Shown here: piece by piece, positions 37,062-44,728 of the stretch
Position numbering within the stretch: the stretch's first letter is position 1
Layout: every line of letters starts with the position of its first letter
Origin: MED-G16 sp964467915
Lineage (GTDB): Bacteria > Bacteroidota > Bacteroidia > Cytophagales > MED-G16
Direction: 5' to 3'
NCBI GenBank assembly: GCA_964467915.1
Contig: CAYXSW010000003.1
Location: 31,587 to 95,586 of the forward strand
DNA: 64,000 bases
Translations under genes and position numbers: made by a program
Notes under the pieces: generated by a model
The model's database searches: none
What the model was told of the DNA's origin: nothing
What the model saw: the letters and a program-made list of their open reading frames with translations, nothing else

Positions 37062-37524
37062 ACCCTTTTCTGTTTAATATACTTTTTAGAAATCTAATCT
37101 CATTTTCATTGTTAAATACCCTGAAAGGAAATATTATAAATTGCACAATATTTAGTTTAAAAAGAAAACCATCCTTCTGGATTTTAACTTTTTTGATAGT
37201 ATCCCATTTTATTGGCATCCCTTGTTTGTTATTTAATTTCATCATTATCTGACTACTAGAGATCTCATATGATAATTTGTCAAACATATAACTGCTTTGT
37301 TCAACTTGAGTGACTCCAAAGAACTGTATGAGCCAGAAAATTAAATATAAGAAGAGTGCTATTGAGCCTCCTATTACCCACCATATTGAAGGTATAATGA
37401 AGTTCATAGAACAAATTGCCAAGTAAATTAATAGTACCCACCATTGTTCAAAAATAAGATTGAAAAATCCTTTTTTTATATAATCACCTTTATTCATCTG
37501 AAATTTTTTTGTTCTTATTATCAT
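37051..37524 (-). CDS. YcxB-like membrane protein
   Basis: The 157-residue protein has two membrane helices (about residues 25-70) followed by a small beta-rich soluble domain (YEISSSQIMMKLNNKQGMP, IKWDTIKKVKIQKDGFLF) like the YcxB C-terminal domain. Function is unknown. It is translated together with recX, overlapping it by 11 bases, and follows the DUF4783 gene by 5 bases. Confidence 0.65.
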   Translation of the reverse strand: MIIRTKKFQMNKGDYIKKGFFNLIFEQWWVLLIYLAICSMNFIIPSIWWVIGGSIALFLYLIFWLIQFFGVTQVEQSSYMFDKLSYEISSSQIMMKLNNKQGMPIKWDTIKKVKIQKDGFLFKLNIVQFIIFPFRVFNNENEIRFLKSILNRKGYVR

Positions 37525-37529
37525 GATGT

Positions 37530-37922
37530 TTAATCTATTTTAAATTTTTCAATAATATAGCTGTTTTTTTTGTTTCTTAATATTAATAAAATCTTGTAAA
37601 GATCGCTATTAGAGGAATACTCAGCAAGGATATAAATTATATTATTTTCTGAATCTCCCTGATGAATTACATTAAATTTATTTATGTTATTATCACTATA
37701 GAAATTATCTAAAATTTTTGATTGCTGATATCGGTTACCAGCATATGTCTTATTATCAATTATTATTTCACTATTTGAATCAAAATACTTTGTTATTTCC
37801 TCTCCGTTTTTGATTTCTAGACTTAGTATTAGATTTTCTAGAGGGTCTTGTTTAGCAAAAATAACTGATGATATTAAAAAAATGATCTTTATTATGCTCA
37901 TAAATCTTTTGAAAAATAACAC
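37530..37922 (-). CDS. DUF4783 periplasmic protein
   Basis: The 130-residue protein has a signal peptide ending near FAKQD and an NTF2-like fold pattern (GNRYQQSKILDNFYSDNNI, IIYILAEYSSNSDLYKILLILR) characteristic of DUF4783. A second Met at residue 8 (MSIIKIIFLI) may be the true start, giving a better signal peptide. In Bacteroidota this gene often neighbours housekeeping genes; its role is unknown. Confidence 0.68.
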   Translation of the reverse strand: MLFFKRFMSIIKIIFLISSVIFAKQDPLENLILSLEIKNGEEITKYFDSNSEIIIDNKTYAGNRYQQSKILDNFYSDNNINKFNVIHQGDSENNIIYILAEYSSNSDLYKILLILRNKKNSYIIEKFKID

Positions 37923-37956
37923 AAATACCTAAAAATCAATAATTATTTTTACACTT

Positions 37957-39480
37957 ATGAGTGAAAAGGTGATTCTTCTTATTATGGACGGGTGGGGTAT
38001 CGGAGACAAATCTGATAAGTCAGCAATATATAAAGCAAAGACTCCATTTTATGATAGTGCAACAAATAAATACCCAAACTCTATGCTATCAGCATCTGGG
38101 GAAGATGTTGGTCTTCCGTCAGGACAAATGGGCAATTCAGAAGTTGGACATATGAATATTGGGGCCGGAAGGGTTGTTGATCAAGATTTAATTAGACTTA
38201 ATAAATCTTTAGCAAATAATGGAATTAAGAATAAGAAAGATTTTGTTTCAGCAGTTGAATATGCAATAAAAAATAAATCAACTTTTCACTTAACAGGTCT
38301 TTTTTCTGATGGTGGTGTTCACTCACACTCGGACCATTTATTTCTTATTTTAGATTATCTAAAAACAACTGCATTATCGAAAATTAGTTTACATCTATTC
38401 ACTGATGGAAGAGATTGTAGCCCTAAGGATAGTTATGATCAAATAGCTAAGTTAATTTCTTATATAGAAGGAACAAACATATCAATTTCTTCAGTTACAG
38501 GAAGATATTATTCTATGGATAGAGACAATAGGTGGGAAAGAATAAAATTAGCTTATGATGTGATGGTCAATGGTATGGGAATTGAGTCAGAGGATATTTT
38601 GTATTCAATAAAAAAGTCATATTCAGAAGGAATAACAGATGAGTTTATCAAACCAATTGTGTGTATTAAAGATAATGGTGAACCAGTATCAAAAATTAAC
38701 AATGGTGATGTTGTTTTATCTTTCAATTATAGGTCTGATAGGATGCGTCAGATATCAAAAGTTCTTACTCAAGAAAATAATGATGAGTTTGAAATGAAAA
38801 AATTAAATTTAAAATATTTAACTCTTACCCAATATGACCAAAGTTTTAAGGACATTCATGTTTTGTTTAATAAAGAAAATATCAAAAATACTCTAGGTGA
38901 GATTTTATCTAATAATTCAAAGAAACAGTTTAGAATTGCTGAGACAGAAAAATACCCTCATGTCACTTTTTTCTTTTCAGGAGGGAGGGAGAAAGAGTTT
39001 AATTTAGAGCGTCGCATATTATGTAAATCTCCCAATGTAGCTACGTATGATCTTCAACCTGAGATGAGCGCAAAAGATTTGTCTTACCACCTTATTAGAG
39101 AGATTGAAAAAGAATCTTTTGATTTTGCTTGTTTAAATTTTGCAAACCCGGATATGGTTGGTCATACTGGAGATTTTGATGCTGCTGTAAAGGCATGTGA
39201 AGTTGTTGATAAAGAAGTCTCTAAAATTGTTGATTCAGCCAAGAAAATGGGCTATACAATACTTATTACAGCAGACCATGGTAATGCTGAGATAATGATT
39301 AATGCTGATGGATCACCTCATACCTATCACACAACCAACTTAGTGCCTTTTATTTTAATTTCAGAAAACAGAAACTTCAAACTTCATGATGGTAAACTTG
39401 GTGATATAGCTCCTACTATTTTAGATTTAATGAATATTTCACCTCCGCTTGAAATGACAGGGGTTTCACTTTTAAAATAA
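37957..39480 (+). CDS. gpmI: 2,3-bisphosphoglycerate-independent phosphoglycerate mutase
   Basis: GpmI interconverts 3- and 2-phosphoglycerate in glycolysis using two Mn2+ ions. The 507-residue protein has the alkaline-phosphatase-fold motifs LLIMDGWGIG, the nucleophile Ser in GQMGNSEVGHMNIGAGR, and the C-terminal metal site TADHGNAEIM with the His of GSPHTYHTTN. It is complete and alone in its transcription unit apart from the small lipoproteins downstream. Confidence 0.97.
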   Translation: MSEKVILLIMDGWGIGDKSDKSAIYKAKTPFYDSATNKYPNSMLSASGEDVGLPSGQMGNSEVGHMNIGAGRVVDQDLIRLNKSLANNGIKNKKDFVSAVEYAIKNKSTFHLTGLFSDGGVHSHSDHLFLILDYLKTTALSKISLHLFTDGRDCSPKDSYDQIAKLISYIEGTNISISSVTGRYYSMDRDNRWERIKLAYDVMVNGMGIESEDILYSIKKSYSEGITDEFIKPIVCIKDNGEPVSKINNGDVVLSFNYRSDRMRQISKVLTQENNDEFEMKKLNLKYLTLTQYDQSFKDIHVLFNKENIKNTLGEILSNNSKKQFRIAETEKYPHVTFFFSGGREKEFNLERRILCKSPNVATYDLQPEMSAKDLSYHLIREIEKESFDFACLNFANPDMVGHTGDFDAAVKACEVVDKEVSKIVDSAKKMGYTILITADHGNAEIMINADGSPHTYHTTNLVPFILISENRNFKLHDGKLGDIAPTILDLMNISPPLEMTGVSLLK

Positions 39481-39525
39481 CTATTTTAATTCTTAGTTAT
39501 ATATTATATATTCGCAATAGAAACG

Positions 39526-39975
39526 ATGAAATATTTATTCAAAATATTAATTTTATTCTTTACTCTAGCTTGTTCATCTGAAGACTCTATAACACCTAAT
39601 CCAATAGAAATGGAGTTATCAGCTGCTATAAAAATGTGGAATGATTCAAATATTAATTCTTATTCATATACTCTTACTGTGTCCTGTTACTGTATAGATA
39701 CAGAACCAAACGATATAAAAGTTGTAGATAATAAAATAAAAAAAGTAAACGGCAAATTAGTGACTGAAAATGATTTAGAAAATATTTATTGGAATGTTAA
39801 ATCCTTTGATGAAATATTTGAAATTATAGCTGAGAAATTGAATGATAATCCGTTCCTATATACTATAAAGTTTGATCAATCATTTGGCTACCCTATAGAT
39901 ATTTATTTTGATATGGATGAGATGATTGCGGATGAGGAGATTGGATATTACGTAACTAATTTTAAAATTGAATAA
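39526..39975 (+). CDS. DUF6174-like lipoprotein
   Basis: The 149-residue protein has a lipoprotein signal with Cys16 (TLACSS) and a soluble domain with the pattern WNDSNINSYSYTLTVSCYC and YPIDIYFDMDEMIADEEIGY, as in DUF6174-type proteins. The two Cys in SCYC may form a disulfide or bind metal. Function is unknown. It is 2 bases upstream of a Kazal lipoprotein and probably co-transcribed with it. Confidence 0.68.
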   Translation: MKYLFKILILFFTLACSSEDSITPNPIEMELSAAIKMWNDSNINSYSYTLTVSCYCIDTEPNDIKVVDNKIKKVNGKLVTENDLENIYWNVKSFDEIFEIIAEKLNDNPFLYTIKFDQSFGYPIDIYFDMDEMIADEEIGYYVTNFKIE

Positions 39976-39977
39976 AT

Positions 39978-40190
39978 ATGAAAAAACTACTAATATTTCT
40001 TTTTTCTTTTGTTTTCTTCAGCTGTGAAGAGAGCAACACCTCACTATGTAAAACAGATAGTATAGATGATATGGTTTGTATTGAAGTTTACGAACCTGTC
40101 TGTGGATGTGATGATATTACTTATTCAAATTCTTGTTATGCCGAGAGAGCGGGCATCACATCTTGGGCTGACGGTGAGTGTTCAGGATAA
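39978..40190 (+). CDS. Lipoprotein with Kazal-type protease inhibitor domain
   Basis: The 70-residue product has a lipoprotein signal with lipidated Cys16 (FFSCEES) and then a single Kazal-like domain. Its six further cysteines are at 24, 34, 42, 44, 53 and 68, with the core YEPVCGCDDITYSNSCYAER, which closely follows the bacterial Kazal pattern P-V-C-G-C-D-x-x-T-Y-x-N-x-C. A surface-anchored serine protease inhibitor is inferred. It may guard the cell envelope or act on proteases in the surroundings. Confidence 0.85.
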   Translation: MKKLLIFLFSFVFFSCEESNTSLCKTDSIDDMVCIEVYEPVCGCDDITYSNSCYAERAGITSWADGECSG

Positions 40191-40268
40191 AAAATTATAT
40201 CAGCTTAATATTTACACTTTTTTATTATTTAATTAAATTGTCTTATTATTTAATTTTAAAAAAAAAAT

Positions 40269-40931
40269 ATGAAAAACTTTTTAATTATGATTTCTGCTAT
40301 GCTTTATATAGCAGGATGTAGTGCTCCTACTAATAATGCTGATTCGGCAATGGATATGGCAAATATGAGTGGGGAGCCTGAAGGCCCTCATACAAGTGTT
40401 GAGTGGCAAGTTTGGGCATATTCTACTGCAGCTCCTGCTTACATAGCAGAAGAAGCTACAGTATACGATGGACCACCTGACATGGGAGGAAAACTATTAA
40501 GACAAGGAACTAATGGATGGACTTGTTTACCAGCAAATCCGAGAGGCATGTCCGATCCTGAAAATGGATGGAAAGATGCTCATGAAGCCATGGCATTATG
40601 TGGAGATGCAGAAGTATTTAAATGGATTGGAGCTTATTTTGCTGATGAAATACCAGTAATGGATAAAGATGGATATGCATGGATGTTACATGGTGATATG
40701 GGTGAAGATAATACAACGCCTAAGGTTTTGAATGAGGAAGATGCAGTTTCAGGTCATTGGATTGAGTCTGGACCTCATCTCATGAGAATGCCAAAAGATC
40801 CAGCTTCTATAGAAGGTATGACTACAGATTTTAATTCTGGAGAGCCTTATGTAATGTTTGCTGGTACTCCTTATGCTCATGTTATGTATCCAGTTGGTGA
40901 CTACTATAAGTACCAAGACATGGTTAAATAA
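40269..40931 (+). CDS. Lipoprotein of unknown function, visibly less AT-rich than neighbours
   Basis: The 220-residue protein has a lipoprotein signal with Cys17 (YIAGCSAP). The mature part is rich in Trp, Gly, Asp and Met (GTNGWTCLPANPRGM, GYAWMLHGDMG, FAGTPYAHVMYPVGDYY) with two Cys. I do not recognise a family. The gene is noticeably less AT-rich than its surroundings, partly because of Gly, Ala and Trp codons. It is followed by a strong terminator, suggesting a transcript that ends cleanly here. Confidence 0.65.
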   Translation: MKNFLIMISAMLYIAGCSAPTNNADSAMDMANMSGEPEGPHTSVEWQVWAYSTAAPAYIAEEATVYDGPPDMGGKLLRQGTNGWTCLPANPRGMSDPENGWKDAHEAMALCGDAEVFKWIGAYFADEIPVMDKDGYAWMLHGDMGEDNTTPKVLNEEDAVSGHWIESGPHLMRMPKDPASIEGMTTDFNSGEPYVMFAGTPYAHVMYPVGDYYKYQDMVK

Positions 40932-40951
40932 TATTACTTTTGATATTATAG

Positions 40952-40976
40952 AAGGGGCATTTTTATAATGCCCTTT
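40952..40976 (+). terminator. Intrinsic terminator after the unknown lipoprotein gene
   Basis: GGGCAT (40955-40960) pairs with ATGCCC (40968-40973) around a 7-base loop, extended by A-T pairs and followed by a run of T to 40979. It is the clearest intrinsic terminator in the window and separates this gene from the convergent Bax-inhibitor-like gene. Confidence 0.85.
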
Positions 40977-40977
40977 T

Positions 40978-41823
40978 TTATTGGTTCTCGCTCATTGCTA
41001 TCAGCAACTCAATAAACAGATTTATTATATCTAGGTATAAACTAACAGCAATATTTATAGCTGTATCCCAAGACGCATCTCCGTTTGCATTTGCCTTCTC
41101 TAATCTGTCAAAGTCATAAATCAAATAAAGAACGAAAATTACTACTCCGGCATAACTTTGGTAAAGCATCTGTTTAGCGGATTTAAATATATAAGTATTT
41201 AAGATTCTCATGATTATTAATGCCCACAAAGAAATTAAAAGGATTAATTCTAAAAAACTGAAATCAACAGGCGAGACATAAACTACTAAAAGAGTTAAAA
41301 ACACTGCGATACAAGTTGAAATCATTGCCTGAAAAACTACATTTTGCCAGGCTTGATTGTATGGGTCACCATCAATATCTAAAACATTTTTACTAAAATC
41401 ATCTTCAAGTTCACGCATCTTATCAGACTTCAATTCAAAATAATTATCCTCGTCACCTTCATAATAATAGACATAATGTCTATTATCATTTGTCCCCCAA
41501 AATCCAGATTTATTATTTTTGTCTTTTCTTTTTACTCCTTTATCTTTTAAAAACTTTCTCCATTTAAACCTTTCTCCTATGTAACCAATGGTAGGGCCCA
41601 GAGACCAACCCATAAATCCAGAAAGAAGTCCGCAAGCGATAAGATTATGAGGATAGATATCTCCAAAAAAAATTATCAAGAATAGTGAACCAAAAGCACC
41701 GATAATTGTTATTAATTTTTCTGTAAATGTTTCGTAAGCCTTATTAAACCTTGCAGCAATTGTAGATATTATTAACATCCCTCCTACAATACTAAAAGTT
41801 CTTATCATCAGTAAATCTTCCAT
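40978..41823 (-). CDS. Bax inhibitor-1-like membrane protein with a central insertion
   Basis: The 281-residue protein has about seven membrane helices. The last part (IYDFDRLEKANANGDASWDTAINIAVSLYLDIINLFIELL) closely matches the C-terminus of BI-1/YccA proteins (DTAIN.ALSLYLDIINLFL). Unlike usual members of about 220-235 residues it carries a charged insertion, roughly residues 84-155, with runs of Lys, Asp and Tyr, between the third and fourth helices. BI-1 proteins are pH- and calcium-linked channels or regulators. It follows the propeller-like lipoprotein gene by 4 bases. Confidence 0.72.
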   Translation of the reverse strand: MEDLLMIRTFSIVGGMLIISTIAARFNKAYETFTEKLITIIGAFGSLFLIIFFGDIYPHNLIACGLLSGFMGWSLGPTIGYIGERFKWRKFLKDKGVKRKDKNNKSGFWGTNDNRHYVYYYEGDEDNYFELKSDKMRELEDDFSKNVLDIDGDPYNQAWQNVVFQAMISTCIAVFLTLLVVYVSPVDFSFLELILLISLWALIIMRILNTYIFKSAKQMLYQSYAGVVIFVLYLIYDFDRLEKANANGDASWDTAINIAVSLYLDIINLFIELLIAMSENQ

Positions 41824-41827
41824 ACAG

Positions 41828-42652
41828 TTAATTTATTTTAAATTTAAATAATCTAGGAAAGCCATTTCCCTCATCTTCTGATGTGATCCAAAAAGATGAT
41901 TCATCAATAATTTTAACAGCCTCAATTTGAGCTTTTCCTACAGGAATTGTAAACTTTTCTATTTCAGAACTACTCAAATTATCTAGATTAAAGTTTTTTA
42001 TTTTATAAAAAAATTGATTTCCACTAAAATCATATCCAACGAGAGCTACTAGCTTAAGAGATTTGTTATAGTCAGAACCAGTTATTAATGAATTTACATT
42101 ATAAGAATGTATTGGCTCAATGTCATAGGAACCTGGAACTTTGGGTAAAATATAAAGTTCTGTAATCAGATCCTTTCGATCTTTAGAAAATAGCACTAGT
42201 TTATCATCTGCAGAAATAATACTCTCTGCATCATATGGGTGCTTATTTCTTCTCTCATAATTTTTCTGACTTTTATATTTAAATTCAATCTTACCTTTAC
42301 AATTAAAATTGTTTTTTTTATCTAAAATAAGAACAGATAGGTTTTGCCTATTTCCATAATTATTTCCAGAATTAGATACAAATACGTTTTCATCATCTGC
42401 TGTAATATCTTCCCAGTCATCGTTAGCACCACAGTTTAGAATTTCATACTCATTTACTATTTTTCCTTCTTTTGTGAACTCATATATTTTTGCTTCTCCT
42501 CCTGAGTCATTATGTGTTAAAAAGTTATTGTTATAATATTCCAGCCCTGATGTTTCGTTTATTTTAATTGGCAAAAATTGTTTTTCTAAAGTTACTTCAT
42601 CAGTGCAGGATACTATTGCAAAAAGAAGAAGTAGTGATCTGATGTTTTTCAT
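41828..42652 (-). CDS. Lipoprotein with propeller-like fold, function unknown
   Basis: The 274-residue protein begins with a lipoprotein signal (Cys16 in AIVSCTDE). The rest has repeated beta-strand patterns ending in Trp or Phe (NDDWEDITADDENVFVSNSG, DAESIISADDKLVLFSKD, IDESSFWITSEDEG), which suggests a beta-propeller or SdiA-regulated/esterase-like lipoprotein. No catalytic motif is obvious. It is co-directional with the BI-1-like gene and probably forms an operon with it. Confidence 0.6.
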   Translation of the reverse strand: MKNIRSLLLLFAIVSCTDEVTLEKQFLPIKINETSGLEYYNNNFLTHNDSGGEAKIYEFTKEGKIVNEYEILNCGANDDWEDITADDENVFVSNSGNNYGNRQNLSVLILDKKNNFNCKGKIEFKYKSQKNYERRNKHPYDAESIISADDKLVLFSKDRKDLITELYILPKVPGSYDIEPIHSYNVNSLITGSDYNKSLKLVALVGYDFSGNQFFYKIKNFNLDNLSSSEIEKFTIPVGKAQIEAVKIIDESSFWITSEDEGNGFPRLFKFKIN

Positions 42653-42793
42653 TTTCTATTCAAGTTAATTTTTTAAAATACAATAATTATTTTGTAATTC
42701 TTGCCTAATAAAAAATTTAGAAAAAATATATAATTATATTTATCTCAAATTCTATTCGATTAGAATATAGTAATAATTTAAAATTTAATACAT

Positions 42794-43198
42794 ATGAAAT
42801 ATTTTTATTTATTGTTAATGATTTTTTGCATAAACTTTTCAGCTATTTCTCAAAAAGGAGAAAATAGATTTGTTTATGAATTATCATTTGAGTTTAATCC
42901 AAATTCATCAATATCTGATGCTGAGAAACAGTTTTTTATTTTTTATGAAGGATTTAAAAGAAGCCAGTTCTGTACCCAAGCAGTTGCCCATCAACATCAT
43001 TCTGGAGATAGATTAGATTATAAAATCTTAGCCTATACAGATAGTTGGGACAATATAGATGACATGATGGAAGAAGCTCAAAATTATTTTGCTGAGCAAG
43101 ATCCAACTATGTTTACTGAGCCATGGAAAATCTTACATACAGGAGATGCTATCTATGCTGTAAGAAAATCTTTAGAAGAAGGTTATATTACCAAGTAA
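42794..43198 (+). CDS. Small secreted protein, possible dimeric alpha-beta barrel fold
   Basis: The 134-residue protein has a signal peptide ending near FSAISQ. The mature part has one His-rich stretch (AVAHQHHSGDRLDYKIL) and a pattern of two strand-helix units that could form a ferredoxin-like/antibiotic-monooxygenase fold. I do not recognise a family. It is monocistronic, with a terminator 15 bases after the stop. Confidence 0.6.
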   Translation: MKYFYLLLMIFCINFSAISQKGENRFVYELSFEFNPNSSISDAEKQFFIFYEGFKRSQFCTQAVAHQHHSGDRLDYKILAYTDSWDNIDDMMEEAQNYFAEQDPTMFTEPWKILHTGDAIYAVRKSLEEGYITK

Positions 43199-43212
43199 AG
43201 TAAGGCAAGAAA

Positions 43213-43240
43213 ATAAGGGTTCTCATTAGAGAACCTTTAT
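43213..43240 (+). terminator. Intrinsic terminator after the small secreted protein gene
   Basis: GGTTCTC (43218-43224) pairs with GAGAACC (43229-43235) around a 4-base loop, with flanking A and T pairs extending the stem to about 43213-43240. The A-rich upstream side and T-rich downstream side suit termination in either direction. Confidence 0.78.
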
Positions 43241-43259
43241 TTATTATTAACTTTATTGT

Positions 43260-43721
43260 ATGATTTCAAGGGAAGATATTTTAAGATCTCAGGATAAATG
43301 GACTTTAGCAATTATTGGTATTGGAGAAACTAAAGATGATTACTCTAAATCTAAAAAACTAACTTCAGAATTTCTAAATGACCTTTATGACTTCAAAGAA
43401 GGAAAGGTTCAGTTTAAACCTACAAAGGCCTCAAAACACCAGTTTAGAAATGATGAAGCTTCTGCTATATCATATTTTATTGGGGGAAATAAATCTTTTA
43501 TTGAAGATTATGGCTTTGCGATAAAACCATGGAAAAAAATAGAATTTGTGAATGATACTATTAACATATATGAAGACATTGGAATTGCAATGGGAAACTA
43601 TTTTTTTACAGATTATTCAGGAAATAAAATAAGGGTAGAGTATTCTTTCGTATACCTTAAAAAAAACACCTCAGTAAAAATAATTTTACATCATTCATCT
43701 CTCCCTTATAAATCAGTTTAA
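43260..43721 (+). CDS. NTF2-like/SnoaL-fold protein of unknown function
   Basis: The 153-residue protein lacks a signal peptide. The layout (N-terminal helix, then FEDYGFAIKPW-like strands and VEYSFVYLKKNTSVKIILHHSSLPYK) is typical of NTF2-like proteins, and relatives are often labelled only by this fold. The ending IILHHSSLP is common in the family. It converges with the esterase gene and overlaps it by 9 bases. Confidence 0.65.
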   Translation: MISREDILRSQDKWTLAIIGIGETKDDYSKSKKLTSEFLNDLYDFKEGKVQFKPTKASKHQFRNDEASAISYFIGGNKSFIEDYGFAIKPWKKIEFVNDTINIYEDIGIAMGNYFFTDYSGNKIRVEYSFVYLKKNTSVKIILHHSSLPYKSV

Positions 43722-44657
43722 TCTGGAGATTATTTTTCTTTGAATCATCCAATCTCTAACAACTTCTGGCCAAGATCTAACTGTTCCTTTTGCTTCACTA
43801 ATACCGTATCCGTGTCCTCCCTTTTCCCATATGTGTAAAGCTGCTGGAATATTGTATCTCTTTAAAGCTAAATAATAATTTATGCTATTTATTGGTTTGA
43901 CTGTCGTATCATCACTAGTGTGAATAAGAATGGCTGGCGGAGTATCCTCTGAAACATTAAGCTCACCTGAAAAAAACTCTATTTTTTCTTGATTTGGGTT
44001 TTTACCTATAAGGTTATCTCTTGTCCAGTTGTTTGTTTCATTTTTTTTCATGGTAATAACCGGATAAACTAGAATGCTATAGTCTGGCCTTGAACTAGTT
44101 CTTTCAATTTTATCTTCAGAGGTTTCAGACCCATAATCAAAATGAGTTGATACTGTAGATGCTAGGTGACCCCCAGCTGAAAATCCAATTACTCCTATTT
44201 TTTTAGGATCTATATTCCATTCTTTAGATTTTGATCTGACAAGTCTAATAGCTTGTTCAGCATCCAAGATTGCAGAAACACTTTTACAGTCTTCAGATTC
44301 CCATCCTGGAAGCCTATGCTTTAATACAAAAGCTGATACACCAAAAGAATTAAACCAATTTGCAATTTCTATACCTTCCTTATCAAATGACAGGAACGAA
44401 TACCCACCTCCAGGAATAATTATAACAGCTGGTGTTAGTTGATTTTTATTCTTTACTGGATAGTGCCAAATTTGAGGTGTCCCCACTTTTTTGAATATTC
44501 TATATTTCCCTTCATAATCAATTTCTAGTTTTAAATCACTCTCACAAGGAATGTCATTATCGAATAAATTTATTTTATTTTCTTGTGCAAAGTTTGTGCC
44601 TGAGAGGGCCAATGTAAACAGACAATAAATTAAGAAAATATTTGGAGTAGTTTTCAT
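43713..44657 (-). CDS. Secreted alpha/beta hydrolase, acetyl-esterase type
   Basis: The 314-residue protein has a signal peptide (cleavage near NFAQE) and the esterase core with oxyanion-hole motif PGGGYSFLSFDKEG, nucleophile elbow GFSAGGHLAS, and the catalytic Asp and His in HTSDDTTVKPINS and KGGHGYG. Related enzymes deacetylate plant or algal polysaccharides. Its divergent neighbour is a sulfatase, which supports a role in polysaccharide processing. Confidence 0.85.
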   Translation of the reverse strand: MKTTPNIFLIYCLFTLALSGTNFAQENKINLFDNDIPCESDLKLEIDYEGKYRIFKKVGTPQIWHYPVKNKNQLTPAVIIIPGGGYSFLSFDKEGIEIANWFNSFGVSAFVLKHRLPGWESEDCKSVSAILDAEQAIRLVRSKSKEWNIDPKKIGVIGFSAGGHLASTVSTHFDYGSETSEDKIERTSSRPDYSILVYPVITMKKNETNNWTRDNLIGKNPNQEKIEFFSGELNVSEDTPPAILIHTSDDTTVKPINSINYYLALKRYNIPAALHIWEKGGHGYGISEAKGTVRSWPEVVRDWMIQRKIISRLN

Positions 44658-44728
44658 AGTAATATATTTTAAATAACAGTATAAATATATTAAATTAAAA
44701 TCTCTAGAATTATGAAATATATGGTAAG

